Source: Euglena gracilis
Lineage: Eukaryota; Euglenida; Euglenophyceae; Euglenales
DNA length: 64,000 nt
Reading direction: 5' to 3'
Assembly: GCA_039621445.1 (NCBI GenBank)
Contig: CP154954.1
Span: forward strand, 36,317,703 to 36,381,702
Shown here: positions 1-13,637 of the stretch, piece after piece
How the letters are laid out: every line of letters begins with the position of its first letter
Position numbering within the stretch: the stretch's first letter is position 1
The notes under the pieces: model-generated
The model's database searches: none
The model's input: only the letters and a program-made list of their open reading frames with translations
Told to the model about the DNA's origin: nothing
Translations under genes and position numbers: made by a program

Positions 1-3000
1 CGTCCCCCGGAATGGTCGAATGCACCCATCTAAATGTGCCGATTTCTTGCAACCAACATTCCCGCTGCATGTTTCTCTCACCATTAAACCACGACAATCA
101 TGAAACCAACGGGTCCCCTGACTTTGGAGGCCTCCTGCAACACCTATTCGGTTACTCGGAGTAGTGCCCAATTTGGTCCATTTTTACATGGTAACCTCGG
201 CTGACCTGGTAAATGTCCCCGGAATGGTCGAATGCACCCATCTAAATGTGCTGATATCTTGCAACCAACATTCCCGCTGCATGTTTTTATTACCACTAAA
301 CCACGACAATCATGGAACCAACGGGTCCCCTGACTTTGGAGGCCTCCTGGAACACCCATTCGGTTACTCGGAGTAAGGCCCAATTTGGTCCGTTTTTACA
401 TGGTAACCTGGGCTGACCTGGTAAATGTCCCCCGGAATGGTCGAATGCACCGATGTAAATCTGTTCATTTCTTGCAACCAACAGTCCCGCTGCATGTTTT
501 TCTGACCATTAAACCACGACAATCATGAAACCAACGGGTCCCCTGACTTTGGAGGCCTCCTGGAACACCCATTCGGTTACTCGGAGTAAGGCCCAATTTG
601 GTCCATTTTTACATGGTAACCTGAGCTGAACTGGTAAATGTCCCCCCCGGAATGGTCGAATGCACCCATCTAAATGTGCTGATTTCTTGCGACCAACATT
701 CCCGCTGCATGTTTCTCTTACCATTAAACCACGACAATCATGAAACCAACGGGTCCCTTGACTTTGGAGGCCTCGTGGAACACCCATTCGGTTACTCGGA
801 GTAAGGCCCAATTTGGTCCATTTTTACATGGTAACCTGGGCTGACCTGGTAAATGTCCCCGGAATGGTCGAATGCACCCATCTAAATGTGCTGATTTCTT
901 GCAACCAACATTCCCGCTGCATGTTTCTCTTACCATTAAACCACGACAATCATGAAACCAACGGGTCCCCTGACTTTGGAGGCCTCCTGCAACACCCATT
1001 CGGTTACTCGGAGTAAGGCCCAATTTGGTCCATTTTTACATGGTAACCTGGGCTTACCTGGTAAATGTCCCCCGGAACGGTCGAATGCACCCATCTAAAT
1101 GTGCTGATATATTGCAACCAACATTCCCGCTGCATGTTTTTCTCACTATTAAACCACGACAATCATGAAACAAACGGGTCCCCAGACTTTGGAGGCCTCC
1201 TGGAACACCCATTCGGTTACTCGGAGTAAGGCCCAATTTGGTCCATTTTTACATGGTAACCTGGGCTGACCTGGTAAACGTCCCCCGGAATGGTCGAATG
1301 CACCCATCTAAATGTGCTGATTTCTTGCAACCAACATTCCCGCTGTATGTTTCTCTTACAATTAAACCACGACAATCATGAAACCAACGGGTCCCCTGAC
1401 TTTGGAGGCCTCCTGGACCACCCATTCGATTATTCGGCGTAAGGCCCAATTTGGTCCATTTTTACATGGTAACCTGGGCTGAACTGGTAAATGTCCCCCC
1501 CCGGAATGGTCGAATGCACCCATCTAAATGTGCTGATTTCTTGCAACCAACAATCCCGCTGCATGTTTCTCTTACCATTAAACCACAACAGTCATGAAAC
1601 CAACGGGTCCCCTGACTTTGGAGGCCTCCTGGACCACCCATTCGGTTACTCGGCGTAAGGCCCAGTTTGGTCCATTTTTACATGGTAACCTGAGCTGAAC
1701 TGGTAAATGTCCCCCCCGGAATGGTCGAATGCACCCATCTAAATGTGCTGATTTCTTGCGACCAACATTCCTGCTGCATGTTTCTCTTACCATTAAACCA
1801 CGACAATCATGAAACCAACGGGTCCCCTGACTTTGGAGGCCTCCTGGAACACCCATTCGGTTACTCGGAGTAAGTCCCAATTTGCTCCATTTTTACATGG
1901 TAACCTGGGCTGACCTGGTAAATGTCCCCCGGAATGGTCGAATGCACCCATCAAAATGTGCTCATTTCTCGCAACCAACATTCCCGCTGCATGTTTTTCT
2001 TACCATTAACCCACGACAATCATGAAACTAACGGTTCCCCTTACTTTGGAGGCCTCCTGGAACACCCATTCGGTTACTCGGAGTAAGGCCCAATTTGGTC
2101 CATTTTTACATGGTAACCTGGGCTGACCTGGTAAATGTCCCCCGGAATGGACGAATGCACCCATCTAATTGTGCTGATGTCTTGCAGCCAACATTCCCGC
2201 TGCATGTTTTTCTTACCATTAAACCACGACAATCACGAAACCAACGGGTCCCCTGACTTTGGAGGCCTCCTGGAACACCCATTCGGTTACTCGGAGTAAG
2301 GCCCAATTTGGCCCATTTTTACATGGTAACCTGGGCTGACCTGGTAAACGTCCCCCGGAATGGTCGAATGCACCCATCTAAATGTGCTGATTTCTTGCAA
2401 CCAACATTCCCGCTGTATGTTTCTCTTACAATTAAACCACGACAATCATGAAACCAACGGGTCCCCTGACTTTGGAGGCCTCCTGGACCACCCATTCGAT
2501 TATTCGGCGTAAGGCCCAATTTGGTCCATTTTTACATGGTAACCTGGGCTGAACTGGTAAATGTCCCCCCCCGGAATGGTCGAATGCACCCATCTAAATG
2601 TGCTGATTTCTTGCAACCAACAATCCCGCTGCATGTTTCTCTTACCATTAAACCACAACAGTCATGAAACCAACGGGTCCCCTGACTTTGGAGGCCTCCT
2701 GGACCACCCATTCGGTTACTCGGCGTAAGGCCCAGTTTGGTCCATTTTTACATGGTAACCTGAGCTGAACTGGTAAATGTCCCCCCCGGAATGGTCGAAT
2801 GCACCCATCTAAATGTGCTGATTTCTTGCGACCAACATTCCCGCTGCATGTTTCTCTTACCATTAAACCACGACAATCATGAAACCAACGGGTCCCTTGA
2901 CTTTGGAGGCCTCGTGGAACACCCATTCGGTTACTCGGAGTAAGTCCCAATTTGCTCCATTTTTACATGGTAACCTGGGCTGACCTGGTAAATGTCCCCG

Positions 3001-6000
3001 GAATGGTCGAATGCACCCATCTAAATGTGCTGATATCTTGCAACCAACATTCCCGCTGCATGTTTCTCTTACCATTAAACCACGACAATCATGAAACCAA
3101 CGGGTCCCCTGACTTTGGAGGCCTCCTGCAACACCCATTCGGTTACTCGGAGTAATGCCCAATTTGGTCCATTTTTACATGGTAACCTCGGCTGACCTGG
3201 TAAATGTCCCCGGAATGGTCGAATGCACCCATCTAAATGTGCTGATATCTTGCAACCAACATTCCCGCTGCATGTTTTTCTTACCATTAAACCACGACAA
3301 TCACGAAACCAACGGGTCCCCTGACTTTGGAGGCCTCCTGGAACACCCATTCGGTTACTCGGAGTAAGGCCCAATTTGGCCCATTTTTACATGGTAACCT
3401 GGGCTGACCTGGTAAACGTCCCCCGGAATGGTCGAATGCACCCATCTAAATGTGCTCATTTCTTGCAACCAACATTCCCCCTGCATGTTTTTCTTACCAT
3501 TAAACCACGACAATCATGAAACCAACGGGTCCCCTGACTTTGGAGGCCTCCTGGACCACCCATTCGATTATTCGGCGTAAGGCCCAATTTGGTCCATTTT
3601 TACATGGTAACCTGGGCTGAACTGGTAAATGTCCCCCCCCGGAATGGTCGAATGCACCCATCTAAATGTGCTGATTTCTTGCAACCAACAATCCCGCTGC
3701 ATGTTTCTCTTACCATTAAACCACAACAGTCATGAAACCAACGGGTCCCCTGACTTTGGAGGCCTCCTGGACCACCCATTCGGTTACTCGGCGTAAGGCC
3801 CAGTTTGGTCCATTTTTACATGGTAACCTGAGCTGAACTGGTAAATGTCCCCCCCGGACTGGTCGAATGCACCCATCTAAATGTGCTGATTTCTTGCGAC
3901 CAACATTCCCGCTGCATGTTTCTCTTACCATTAAACCACGACAATCATGAAACCAACGGGTCCCCTGACTTTGGAGGCCTCCTGGAACACCCATTCGGTT
4001 ACTCGGAGTAAGTCCCAATTTGCTCCATTTTTACATGGTAACCTGGGCTGACCTGGTAAATGTCCCCCGGAATGGTCGAATGCACCCATCAAAATGTGCT
4101 CATTTCTCGCAACCAACATTCCCGCTGCATGTTTTTCTTACCATTAACCCACGACAATCATGAAACTAACGGGTCCCCTGACTTTGGAGGCCTCCTGGAA
4201 CACCCATTCGGTTACTCGGAGTAAGGCCCAATTTGGTCCATTTTTACATGGTAACCTGGGCTGACCTGGTAAATGTCCCCCGGAATGGTCGAATGCACCC
4301 ATCTAAATGTGCTGATTTCTTGCAACCAACATTCAAGCTGTATGTTTCTCTTACCATTAAACCACGACAATCATGAAACCAACGGGTCCCCTGACTTTGG
4401 AGGCCTCCTGGAACACCCATTCGGTTACTCGGAGTAAGGCCCAACTTGGTCCATTTTTACATGGTAACCTGGGCTGACCTGGTAAATGTCCCCCGGAATG
4501 GTCGAATGCACCCATCTAAATGTGCTGATGTCTTGCAACCAACATTCCTGCTGCATGTGTTTTTTACCATTAAACCACGACAATCATGAAACCAACGGGT
4601 CCTCTGACTTTGGAGGCCTCCTGGAACACCCATTCGGTTACTCGGAGTAAGGCCCAATTTGGTCCATTTTTACATGGTAACCTGGGCTGACCTGGTAAAT
4701 GTCCCCCGGAATGGTCGAATGCACCCATCTAAATGTGCTGATTTCTTGCAACCAACATTCAAGCTGTATGTTTCTCTTACCATTAAACCACGACAATCAT
4801 GAAACCAACGGGTCCCCTGACTTTGGAGGCCTCCTGGAACACCCATTCGGTTACTCGGAGTAAGGCCCAACTTGGTCCATTTTTACATGGTAACCTGGGC
4901 TGACCTGGTAAATGTCCCCCGGAATGGTCGAATGCACCCATCTAAATGTGCTGATTTCTTGCACCCAACATTCTCGATGCATGGTTCTCTTACCATTAAA
5001 CCACGACAATCATGAAACCAACGGGTCCCCTGACTTTGGAGGCCTCCTGGAACACCCATTCGGTTACTCGGCGTAAGGCCCAATTTGGTCCATTTTTACA
5101 TGGTAACCTGGGCTGACCTGGTAAATGTCCCCCGGAATGGTCGAATGCACCCATCTAAATGTGCTGATTTCTTGCAACCAACAATCCCGCTGCAGGTTTC
5201 TCTTACCATTAAACCACAACAATCATGAAACCAACGGGTCCCCTGACTTTGGAGGCCTCCTGGACCACCCATTCGGTTAATCGGCGTAAGGCCCAGTTTG
5301 GTCCATTTTTACATGGTAACCTGGGCTGACCTGGTAAATGTCCCCCGGAATGGTGGAATGCACCCATCTAAATGTGCTGATTTCTTGCAACCAACATTCA
5401 AGCTGTATGTTTCTCTTACCATTAAACCACAACAGTCATGAAACCAACGGGTCCCCTGACTTTGGAGGCCTCCTGGACCACCCATTCGGTTACTCGGCGT
5501 AAGGCCCAGTTTGGTCCATTTTTACATGGTAACCTGGGCTGAACTGGTAAATGTCCCCCCCGGAATGGTCGAATGCACCCATCTAAATGTGCTGATTTCT
5601 TGCGACCAACATTCCCGCTGCATGTTTCTCTTACCATTAAACCACGACAATCATGAAACCAACGGGTCCCTTGACTTTGGAGGCCTCCTGGAACACCCAT
5701 TCGGTTACTCGGAGTAAGTCCCAATTTGGTCCATTTTTACATGGTAACCTGGGCTGACCTGGTAAATGTCCCCCGGAATGGTCGAATGCACCCATCTAAA
5801 TGTGCTGATATCTTGCAACCAACATTCCCGCTGCATGTTTCTCTTACCATTAAACCACGACAATCATGAAACCAACGGGTCCCCTAACTTTGGAGGCCTC
5901 CTGCAACACCCATTCGGTTACTCGGAGTAATGCCCAATTTGGTCCATTTTTACATGGTAACCTCGGCTGACCTGGTAAATGTCCCCGGAATGGTCGAATG

Positions 6001-9000
6001 CACCCATCTAAATGTGCTGATATCTTGCAACCAACATTCCCGCTGCATGTTTTTCTTACCATTAAACCACGACAATCACGAAACCAACGGGTCCCCTGAC
6101 TTTGGAGGCCTCCTGGAACACCCATTCGGTTACTCGGAGTAAGGCCCAATTTGGCCCATTTTTACATGGTAACCTGGGCTGACCTGGTAAACGTCCCCCG
6201 GAATGGTCGAATGCACCCATCTAAATGTGCTGATTTCTTGCAACCAACATTCCCGCTGTATGTTTCTCTTACAATTAAACCACGACAATCATGAAACCAA
6301 CGGGTCCCCTGACTTTGGAGGCCTCCTGGACCACCCATTCGATTATTCGGCGTAAGGCCCAATTTGGTCCATTTTTACATGGTAACCTGGGCTGTTCTGG
6401 TAAATGTCCCCCCCCGGAATGGTCGAATGCACCCATCTAAATGTGCTGATTTCTTGCAACCAACAATCCCGCTGCATGTTTCTCTTACCATTAAACCACA
6501 ACAATCATGAAACCAACGGGTCCCCTGACTTTGGAGGCCTCCTGGACCACCCATTCGGTTACTCGGCGTAAGGCCCAGTTTGGTCCATTTTTACATGGTA
6601 ACCTGAGCTGAACTGGTAAATGTCCCCCCCGGACTGGTCGAATGCACCCATCTAAATGTGCTGATTTCTTGCGACCAACATTCCCGCTGCATGTTTCTCT
6701 TACCATTAAACCACGACAATCATGAAACCAACGGGTCCCCTGACTTTGGAGGCCTCCTGGAACACCCATTCGGTTACTCGGAGTAAGTCCCAATTTGCTC
6801 CATTTTTACATGGTAACCTGGGCTGACCTGGTAAATGTCCCCCGGAATGGTCGAATGCACCCATCAAAATGTGCTCATTTCTCGCAACCAACATTCCCGC
6901 TGCACGTTTTTCTTACCATTAACCCACGACAATCATGAAACTAACGGTTCCCCTTACTTTGGAGGCCTCCTGGAACACCCATTCGGTTACTCGGAGTAAG
7001 GCCCAATTTGGTCCATTTTTACATGGTAACCTGGGCTGACCTGGTAAATGTCCCCCGGAATGGTCGAATGCACCCATCTAAATGTGCTGATTTCTTGCAA
7101 CCAACATTCAAGCTGTATGTTTCTCTTACCATTAAACCACGACGATCATGAAACCAACGGGTCCCCTGACTTTGGAGGCCTCCTGGAACACCCATTCGGT
7201 TACTCGGAGTAAGGCCCAACTTGGTCCATTTTTACATGGTAACCTGGGCTGATCTGGTAAATGTCCCCCGGAATGGTCGAATACACCCATCTAAATGTGC
7301 TGATGTCTTGCATCCAACATTCCTGCTGCATGTGTTTTTTACCATTAAACCACGACAATCATGAAACCAACGGGTCCTCTGACTTTGGAGGCCTCCTGGA
7401 ACACCCATTCGGTTACTCGGAGTAAGGCCCAATTTGGTCCATTTTACATGGTAACCTGGGCTGACCTGGTAAATGTCCCCCGGAATGGTCGAATGCACCC
7501 ATCTAAATGTGCTGATTTCTTGCAACCAACATTCAAGCTGTATGTTTCTCTTACCATTAAACCACGACGATCATGAAACCAACGGGTCCCCTGACTTTGG
7601 AGGCCTCCTGGAACACCCATTCGGTTACTCGGAGTAAGGCCCAACTTGGTCCATTTTTACATGGTAACCTGGGCTGATCTGGTAAATGTCCCCCGGAATG
7701 GTCGAATACACCCATCTAAATGTGCTGATTTCTTGCACCCAACATTCTCGCTGCATGGTTCTCTTACCATTAAACCACGACAATCATGAAACCAACGGGT
7801 CCCCTGACTTTGGAGGCCTCCTGGAACACCCATTCGGTTACTCGGCGTAAGGCCCAATTTGGTCCATTTTTACATGGTAACCTGGGCTGAACTGGTAAAT
7901 GTCCCCCGGAATGGTCGAATGCACCCATCTAAATGTGCTGATTTCTTGCAACCAACAATCCCGCTGCATGTTTCTCTTACCATTAAACCACAACAATCAT
8001 GAAACCAACGGGTCCCCTGACTTTGGAGGCCTCCTGGACCACCCATTCGGTTACTCGGCGTAAGGCCCAGTTTGGTCCATTTTTACATGGTAACCTGGGC
8101 TGACCTGGTAAATGTCCCCCGGAATGGTCGAATGCACCCATCTAAATGTGCTGATTTCTTGCAACCAACATTCAAGCTGTATGTTTCTCTTACCATTAAA
8201 CCACGACGATCATGAAACCAACGGGTCCCCTGACTTTGGAGGCCTCCTGGAACACCCATTCGGTTACTCGGAGTAAGGCCCAACTTGGTCCATTTTTACA
8301 TGGTAACCTGGGCTGATCTGGTAAATGTCCCCCGGAATGGTCGAATACACCCATCTAAATGTGCTGATTTCTTGCACCCAACATTCTCGCTGCATGGTTC
8401 TCTTACCATTAAACCACGACAATCATGAAACCAACGGGTCCCCTGACTTTGGAGGCCTCCTGGAACACCCATTCGGTTACTCGGCGTAAGGCCCAATTTG
8501 GTCCATTTTTACATGGTAACCTGGGCTGAACTGGTAAATGTCCCCCCCCGGAATGGTCGAATGCACCCATCTAAATGTGCTGATTTCTTGCAACCAACAA
8601 TCCCGCTGCATGTTTCTCTTACCATTAAACCACAACAATCATGAAACCAACGGGTCCCCTGACTTTGGAGGCCTCCTGGACCACCCATTCGGTTACTCGG
8701 CGTAAGGCCCAGTTTGGTCCATTTTTACATGGTAACCTGGGCTGAACTGGTAAATGTCCCCCCCGGAATGGTCGAATGCACCCATCTAAATGTGCTGATT
8801 TCTTGCGACCAACATTCCCCCTGCATGTTTCTCTTACCATTAAACCACGACAATCATGAAACCAACGGGTCCCCTGACTTTGGAGGCCTCCTGGAACACC
8901 CATTCGGTTACTCGGAGTAAGTCCCAATTTGGTCCATTTTTACATGGTAACCTGGGCTGACCTGGTAAATGTCCCCCGGAATGGTCGAATGCACCCATCT

Positions 9001-12000
9001 AAATGTGCTCATTTCTCGCAACCAACATTCCCGCTGCATGTTTTTCTTACCATTAAACCACGACAATCATGAAACCAACGGGTCCCCTGACTTTGGAGGC
9101 CTCCTGGAACACCCATTCGGTTACTCGGAGTAAGGCCCAATTTGGTCCATTTTTACATGGTAACCTGGGCTGACCTGGTAAATGTCCCCCGGAATGGTCG
9201 AATGCACCCATCTAATTGTGCTGATGTCTTGCAACCAACATTCCTGCTGCATGTGTTTCTTACCATTAAACCACGACAATCATGAAACCAACGGGTCCCC
9301 TGACTTTGGAGGCCTCCTGGAACACCCATTCGGTTACTCGGAGTAAGGCCCAATTTGGTCCATTTTTACATGGTAACCTGGGCTGATCTGGTAAATGTCC
9401 CCCGGAATGGTCGAATGCACCCATCTAAATGTGCTGATTTCTTGCAACCAACATTCTCGCTGCATGTTTCTCTTACCATTAAACCACGACAATCATGAAA
9501 CCAACGGGTCCCCTGACTTTGGAGGCCTCCTGGAACACCCATTCGGTTACTCGGCGTAAGGCCCAATTTGGTCCATTTTTACATGGTAACCTGGGCTGAA
9601 CTGGTAAATGTCCCCCCCCGGAATGGTCGAATGCACCCATCTAAATGTGCTCATTTCTTGCAACCAACATTCCCGCTGCATGTTTTTCTTACCATTAAAC
9701 CACGACAATCATGAAACCAACGGGTCCCCTGACTTTGGAGGCCTCCTGGAACACCCATTCGGTTACTCGGAGTAAGGCCCAATTTGGTCCATTTTTACAT
9801 GGTAACCTGGGCTGACCTGGTAAATGTCCCCCGGAATGGTCGAATGCACCCATCTAAATGTGCTGATTTCTTGCACCCAACATTCTCGCTGCATGGTTCT
9901 CTTACCATTAAACCACGACAATCATGAAACCAACGGGTCCCCTGACTTTGGAGGCCTCCTGGAACACCCATTCGGTTACTCGGCGTAAGGCCCAATTTGG
10001 TCCATTTTTACATGGTAACCTGGGCTGACCTGGTAAATGTCCCCCGGAATGGTCGAATGCACCCATCTAAATGTGCTCATTTCTTGCAACCAACAATCCC
10101 GCTGCATGTTTCTCTTACCATTAAACCACAACAATCATGAAACCATCGGGTCCCCTGACTTTGGAGGCCTCCTGGACCACCCATTCGGTTACTCGGAGTA
10201 AGGCCCAATTTGGTCCATTTTTACATGGTAACCTGGGCTGACCTGGTAAATGTCCCCCGGAATGGTCGAATGCACCCATCTAAATGTGCTGATTTCTTGC
10301 AACCAACATTCCCGCTGCATGTTTTTCTTACCATTAACCCACGACAATCATGAAACCAACGGGTCCCCTGACTTTGGAGGCCTCCTGGAACACCCATTCG
10401 GTTACTCGGAGTAAGGCCCAATTTGGTCCATTTTTACATGGTAACCTGGGCTGACCTGGTAAATGTCCCCCGGAATGGTCGAATGCACCCATCTAATTGT
10501 GCTGATGTCTTGCAACCAACATTCCTGCTGCATGTGTTTCTTACCATTAAACCACGACAATCATGAAACCAACGGGTCCTCTGACTTTGGAGGCCTCCTG
10601 GAACACCCATTCGGTTACTCGGAGTAAGGCCCAATTTGGTCCATTTTTACATGGTAACCTGGGCTGACCTGGTAAATGTCCCCCGGAATGGTCGAATGCA
10701 CCCATCAAAATGTGCTCATTTCTCGCAACCAACATTCCCGCTGCATTTTTTTCTTACCATTAACCCACGACAATCGTGAAACCAACGGGTCCCCTGACTT
10801 TGGAGGCCTCCTGGAACACCCATTCGGTTACTCGGAGTAAGGCCCAATTTGGTCCATTTTTACATGGTAACCTGGGCTGACCTGGTAAATGTCCCCCGGA
10901 ATGGACGAATGCACCCATCTAATTGTGCTGATTTCTTGCAACCAACATTCCTGCTGCATGTGTTTCTTACCATTAAACCACGACAATCATGAAACCAACG
11001 GGTCCCCTGACTTTGGAAGCCTCCTGGAACACCCAGTCGGGTGCTCGGAGTAAGGCCCAATTTGGTCCATTTTTACATCGGAACCTTGGCTGACGTGGTA
11101 AATGTCCCCCGGAATGGTCGAATGCACCCATCTAAATGTGCTGATTTTTTGCAACCAACATTCCCGCTGCATGTTTTTCTTAACATTAAACCACGACAAT
11201 CATGAAACCAACGGGTCCCCTGACTTTGGTGGCCTCCTGGAACACCCATTCGGTTACTCAGAGTAAGGCCCAATTTGGTCCATTTTTTACATGGTAACCT
11301 GGGCTGACCTGGTAAATGTCCCCCGGAATGGTCGAATGCATCCATCTAAATGTGCTCATTTCTTGCAACCAACATTACCGCCGCATGATTTTCTTACCAT
11401 TAAAACCACGACAATCATGAAACCAACAGTTCCCCTGACTTTGGAGGCCTCCTGGAACACCCATTCGGTTACTCGGAGTAAGGCCCAATTTGGTCCATTT
11501 TACATGGTAACCCGAGCTGACCTGGTAAATGTCCCCCGGAGTGGTCGAATGCACCCATCTAAATGTGCTGAATTCTTGCACCCAACATACCCGCTGCATG
11601 TTTTTATTACCATTAAACCACGACAATCATGAAACCAACGGGTCCCCTGACTTTGGAGGCCTCCTGGAACACCCATTCGGTTACTCGGAGTAAGGCCCAA
11701 TTTGGTCCATTTTTACATGGTAACCTGGGCTGACCTGGTAAATGTCCCCCCCCGGAATGGTCGAATGCACCCATCAAAATGTGCTCATTTCCCGCAACCA
11801 ACGTTCCCGCTGCATGTTTTTGTTACCATTAACCCACGACAATCATGAAACCAACGGGTCCCCTGACTTTGGAGGCCTCCTGGAACTCCCATTCGGTTAC
11901 TCGGAGTGAGGCCCAATTTGGTCCATTTTTTTTTTTGGTAAACCTGGGCTGACCTGGTGGAATGGTCGAATGCACCCATCAAAATGTGCTCATTTCCCGC

Positions 12001-12605
12001 AACCAACGTTCCCGCTGCATGTTTTTCTTACCATTAACCCACGACAATCATGAAACCAACGGGTCCCCTGACTTTGGAGGCCTCCTGGAACACCCATTCG
12101 GTTACTCGGAGTAAGGCCCAATTTGGTCCATTTTTACATGGTAACCTGGGCTGACCTGGTAAATGTCCCCCGGAATGGTCGAATGCACCCATCAAAATGT
12201 GCTCATTTCCCGCAACCAACATTCCCGCTGCATGTTTTTCTTACCATTAACCCACGACAATCATGAAACCAACGGGTCCCCTGACTTTGGAGGCCTCCTG
12301 GAACACCCATTCGGTTACTCGGAGTAAGGCCCAATTTGGTCCATTTTTACATGGTAACCTGGGCTGACCTGGTAAATGTCCCCCGGAATGGTCGACTGCA
12401 CCCATCTAAATGTGCTCATTTATTGTAACCAACATTCCCGCTGCATGTTTTTCTTACCATTAAACCACGACAATCATGAAACCAACGGGTCCCCTGACTT
12501 TGGAGGCCTCCTGGAACACCCATTCGGTTACTCGGAGTAAGGCCCAATTTGGTCCATTTATACATGGTAACCTGGGCTGACCTGGTAAAGGTCCCCCGGA
12601 ATGGT
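1..12605 (+). repeat. 213-bp satellite array, forward block
   Basis: About 59 tandem copies of a roughly 213-bp monomer; landmarks recur at 4244, 4457, 4670 and 4883. Conserved pieces include TTTTTACATGGTAACCTGGG, GGTCGAATGCACCCATC and CCATTCGGTTACTCGG. Variation lies mainly in C-tract length (4-8 C) before GGAATGG and in a few point changes. Higher-order structure is visible: variants repeat about every 1,070 bp (five monomers; 1249/2319, 1578/2648/3716), and a 2,775-bp (13-monomer) block recurs (3716/6491, 3931/6706, 4244/7019). Since 213 is 71 codons, long antisense reading frames recur every monomer; I take these as a consequence of the period rather than genes. The array is cut by the left edge of the window. 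A centromeric or heterochromatic role is possible but not shown. Confidence 0.97.
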
Positions 12606-12610
12606 CAAAT

Positions 12611-12945
12611 TGTGTGCGGCAGACGGGAGATCCTACGGAGGTTGGTAGCCGGCGCGTAGTACCAAGCCGAGTATCGCTCGAGTAGCTTATTCGGTAAGGT
12701 GCTGGGCTCACACGCGGGAGGTCGTGGGTTCGAGACCCAGGTCCCGCCGTGTGAGTCCTGATCGATCCCGTACGGGCAGAGGGCATACCGCGGGGATCGA
12801 TCGGCGCGTGAGGCTGCGCACGTGGACGAACGTTGATCGGTCGGATTACCACGTGCGTGGCCCCTCGCCAGCGGACGAGCCACGGCAAGTAGTATGAGCT
12901 GCCCCGTGGCCGTCCAACGGCGGGTGGTGACAACCAACGTAAACA
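12611..12945 (+). repeat. Left LTR of the TRIM-like element
   Basis: 335 bp, TG...CA bounded, repeated at 13,303-13,637 with no difference seen by eye. It ends directly at the TGG of the primer-binding site, the normal LTR retrotransposon arrangement. It contains the tRNA-like segment and two ATCGATC motifs (near 12,762 and 12,797). Confidence 0.9.
12683..12737 (+). promoter_or_regulatory. tRNA-like Pol III A-box/B-box pair in left LTR
   Basis: TAGCTTATTCGGTAAGG (12,683-12,699) resembles a tRNA D-arm/A-box. GGTTCGAGACC (12,727-12,737) fits the B-box consensus GGTTCGANNCC exactly. Between them an anticodon-loop-like CTCACAC would read CAC (Val). The T-arm keeps four pairs, but the anticodon and acceptor stems do not pair well, so this is a tRNA-derived promoter-like region rather than a functional tRNA gene. 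Box spacing is within the range of tRNA genes. Transcription by Pol III is inference. Confidence 0.7.
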
Positions 12946-12958
12946 TGGTAGCAGAGGA
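12946..12958 (+). other. Primer-binding site (initiator tRNA-Met type)
   Basis: TGGTAGCAGAGGA directly follows the left LTR. It is complementary to the 3' end of animal-type initiator tRNA-Met, which ends TCCTCTGCTACCA. It differs from the plant-type TGGTATCAGAGC. The host's own tRNA-iMet was not available to compare. Confidence 0.8.
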
Positions 12959-13292
12959 ACCCGTCTAATGCCACACGAACCGGGAAATCAGAGCCTGACC
13001 CCACGGCGCCCGGAAGGCGGAGGCGGACGCGCCGAGTCTAGGGCGACTGAAACTCCTACACCGTTCCAAAGTCTCAAGCCGATGCAAAGGGGGACGCTCC
13101 AAGGCGGCAGAGCCCGTGGAAGTCGACAACACGTAAACTGCCGGCAATAGCAAACCCGAGCTGCAGGGGTCGGCAGCCTGGTGACGCAGTACTCGTGAGA
13201 AGCACTCAGCCAACTAGGGCCGTGTGAGGCATAACCCGAGCTGCAGGGGCCACGGCCATAGTGACGCAGTGGGCTAGTGTAGTAAGGCTCTT

Positions 13293-13302
13293 GGGAGGGG
13301 AG
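13293..13302 (+). other. Polypurine tract before right LTR
   Basis: GGGAGGGGAG immediately precedes the TGTGTG of the right LTR, the expected position for the plus-strand priming purine tract. Confidence 0.65.
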
Positions 13303-13637
13303 TGTGTGCGGCAGACGGGAGATCCTACGGAGGTTGGTAGCCGGCGCGTAGTACCAAGCCGAGTATCGCTCGAGTAGCTTATTCGGTAAGGTGCTGGGCT
13401 CACACGCGGGAGGTCGTGGGTTCGAGACCCAGGTCCCGCCGTGTGAGTCCTGATCGATCCCGTACGGGCAGAGGGCATACCGCGGGGATCGATCGGCGCG
13501 TGAGGCTGCGCACGTGGACGAACGTTGATCGGTCGGATTACCACGTGCGTGGCCCCTCGCCAGCGGACGAGCCACGGCAAGTAGTATGAGCTGCCCCGTG
13601 GCCGTCCAACGGCGGGTGGTGACAACCAACGTAAACA
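13303..13637 (+). repeat. Right LTR of the TRIM-like element
   Basis: 335 bp, the same as 12,611-12,945 by eye, offset 692 bp. It is followed by CAAACCCAGG, where inverted-orientation satellite begins. Confidence 0.9.
13375..13429 (+). promoter_or_regulatory. tRNA-like Pol III A-box/B-box pair in right LTR
   Basis: Second copy of the LTR A-box-like (13,375-13,391) and exact B-box (13,419-13,429) pair. Transcription from this copy would run out into the satellite; the first TTTT I see downstream is near 13,841. Confidence 0.68.

Larger units (their letters stand above)
12611..13637 (+). mobile_element. TRIM-like non-autonomous LTR retrotransposon
   Basis: A 1,027-bp element with two 335-bp direct terminal repeats that look identical by eye. 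Each begins TGTGTGCGGC and ends ACGTAAACA, the TG...CA of LTRs. A primer-binding site abuts the left LTR and a purine-rich tract abuts the right one. The 357-bp interior has no gag or pol; it contains two diverged copies of a CGAGCTGCAGGGG...GTGACGCAGT segment (near 13,158 and 13,230). The flanks share CAAA (12,606-12,609 and 13,638-13,641; fifth base T versus C), a likely 4-5 bp target-site duplication. Size and lack of coding match the TRIM class. LTR identity implies a recent insertion, or a recent assembly or recombination event. Its LTRs contain Pol III-type boxes (separate entries). Mobilisation would need enzymes supplied from elsewhere. Confidence 0.88.

Noticed and set aside
1-12600. 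Dozens of 60-100 codon minus-strand frames starting MGLTPSNRMG
   Set aside because: They repeat with every 213-bp monomer because 213 is divisible by three; no signals of translation, and they are disrupted by C-run length changes.
12671-12750. Functional tRNA-Val gene
   Set aside because: A- and B-boxes are present but acceptor and anticodon stems do not pair, and two identical copies sit inside LTRs.
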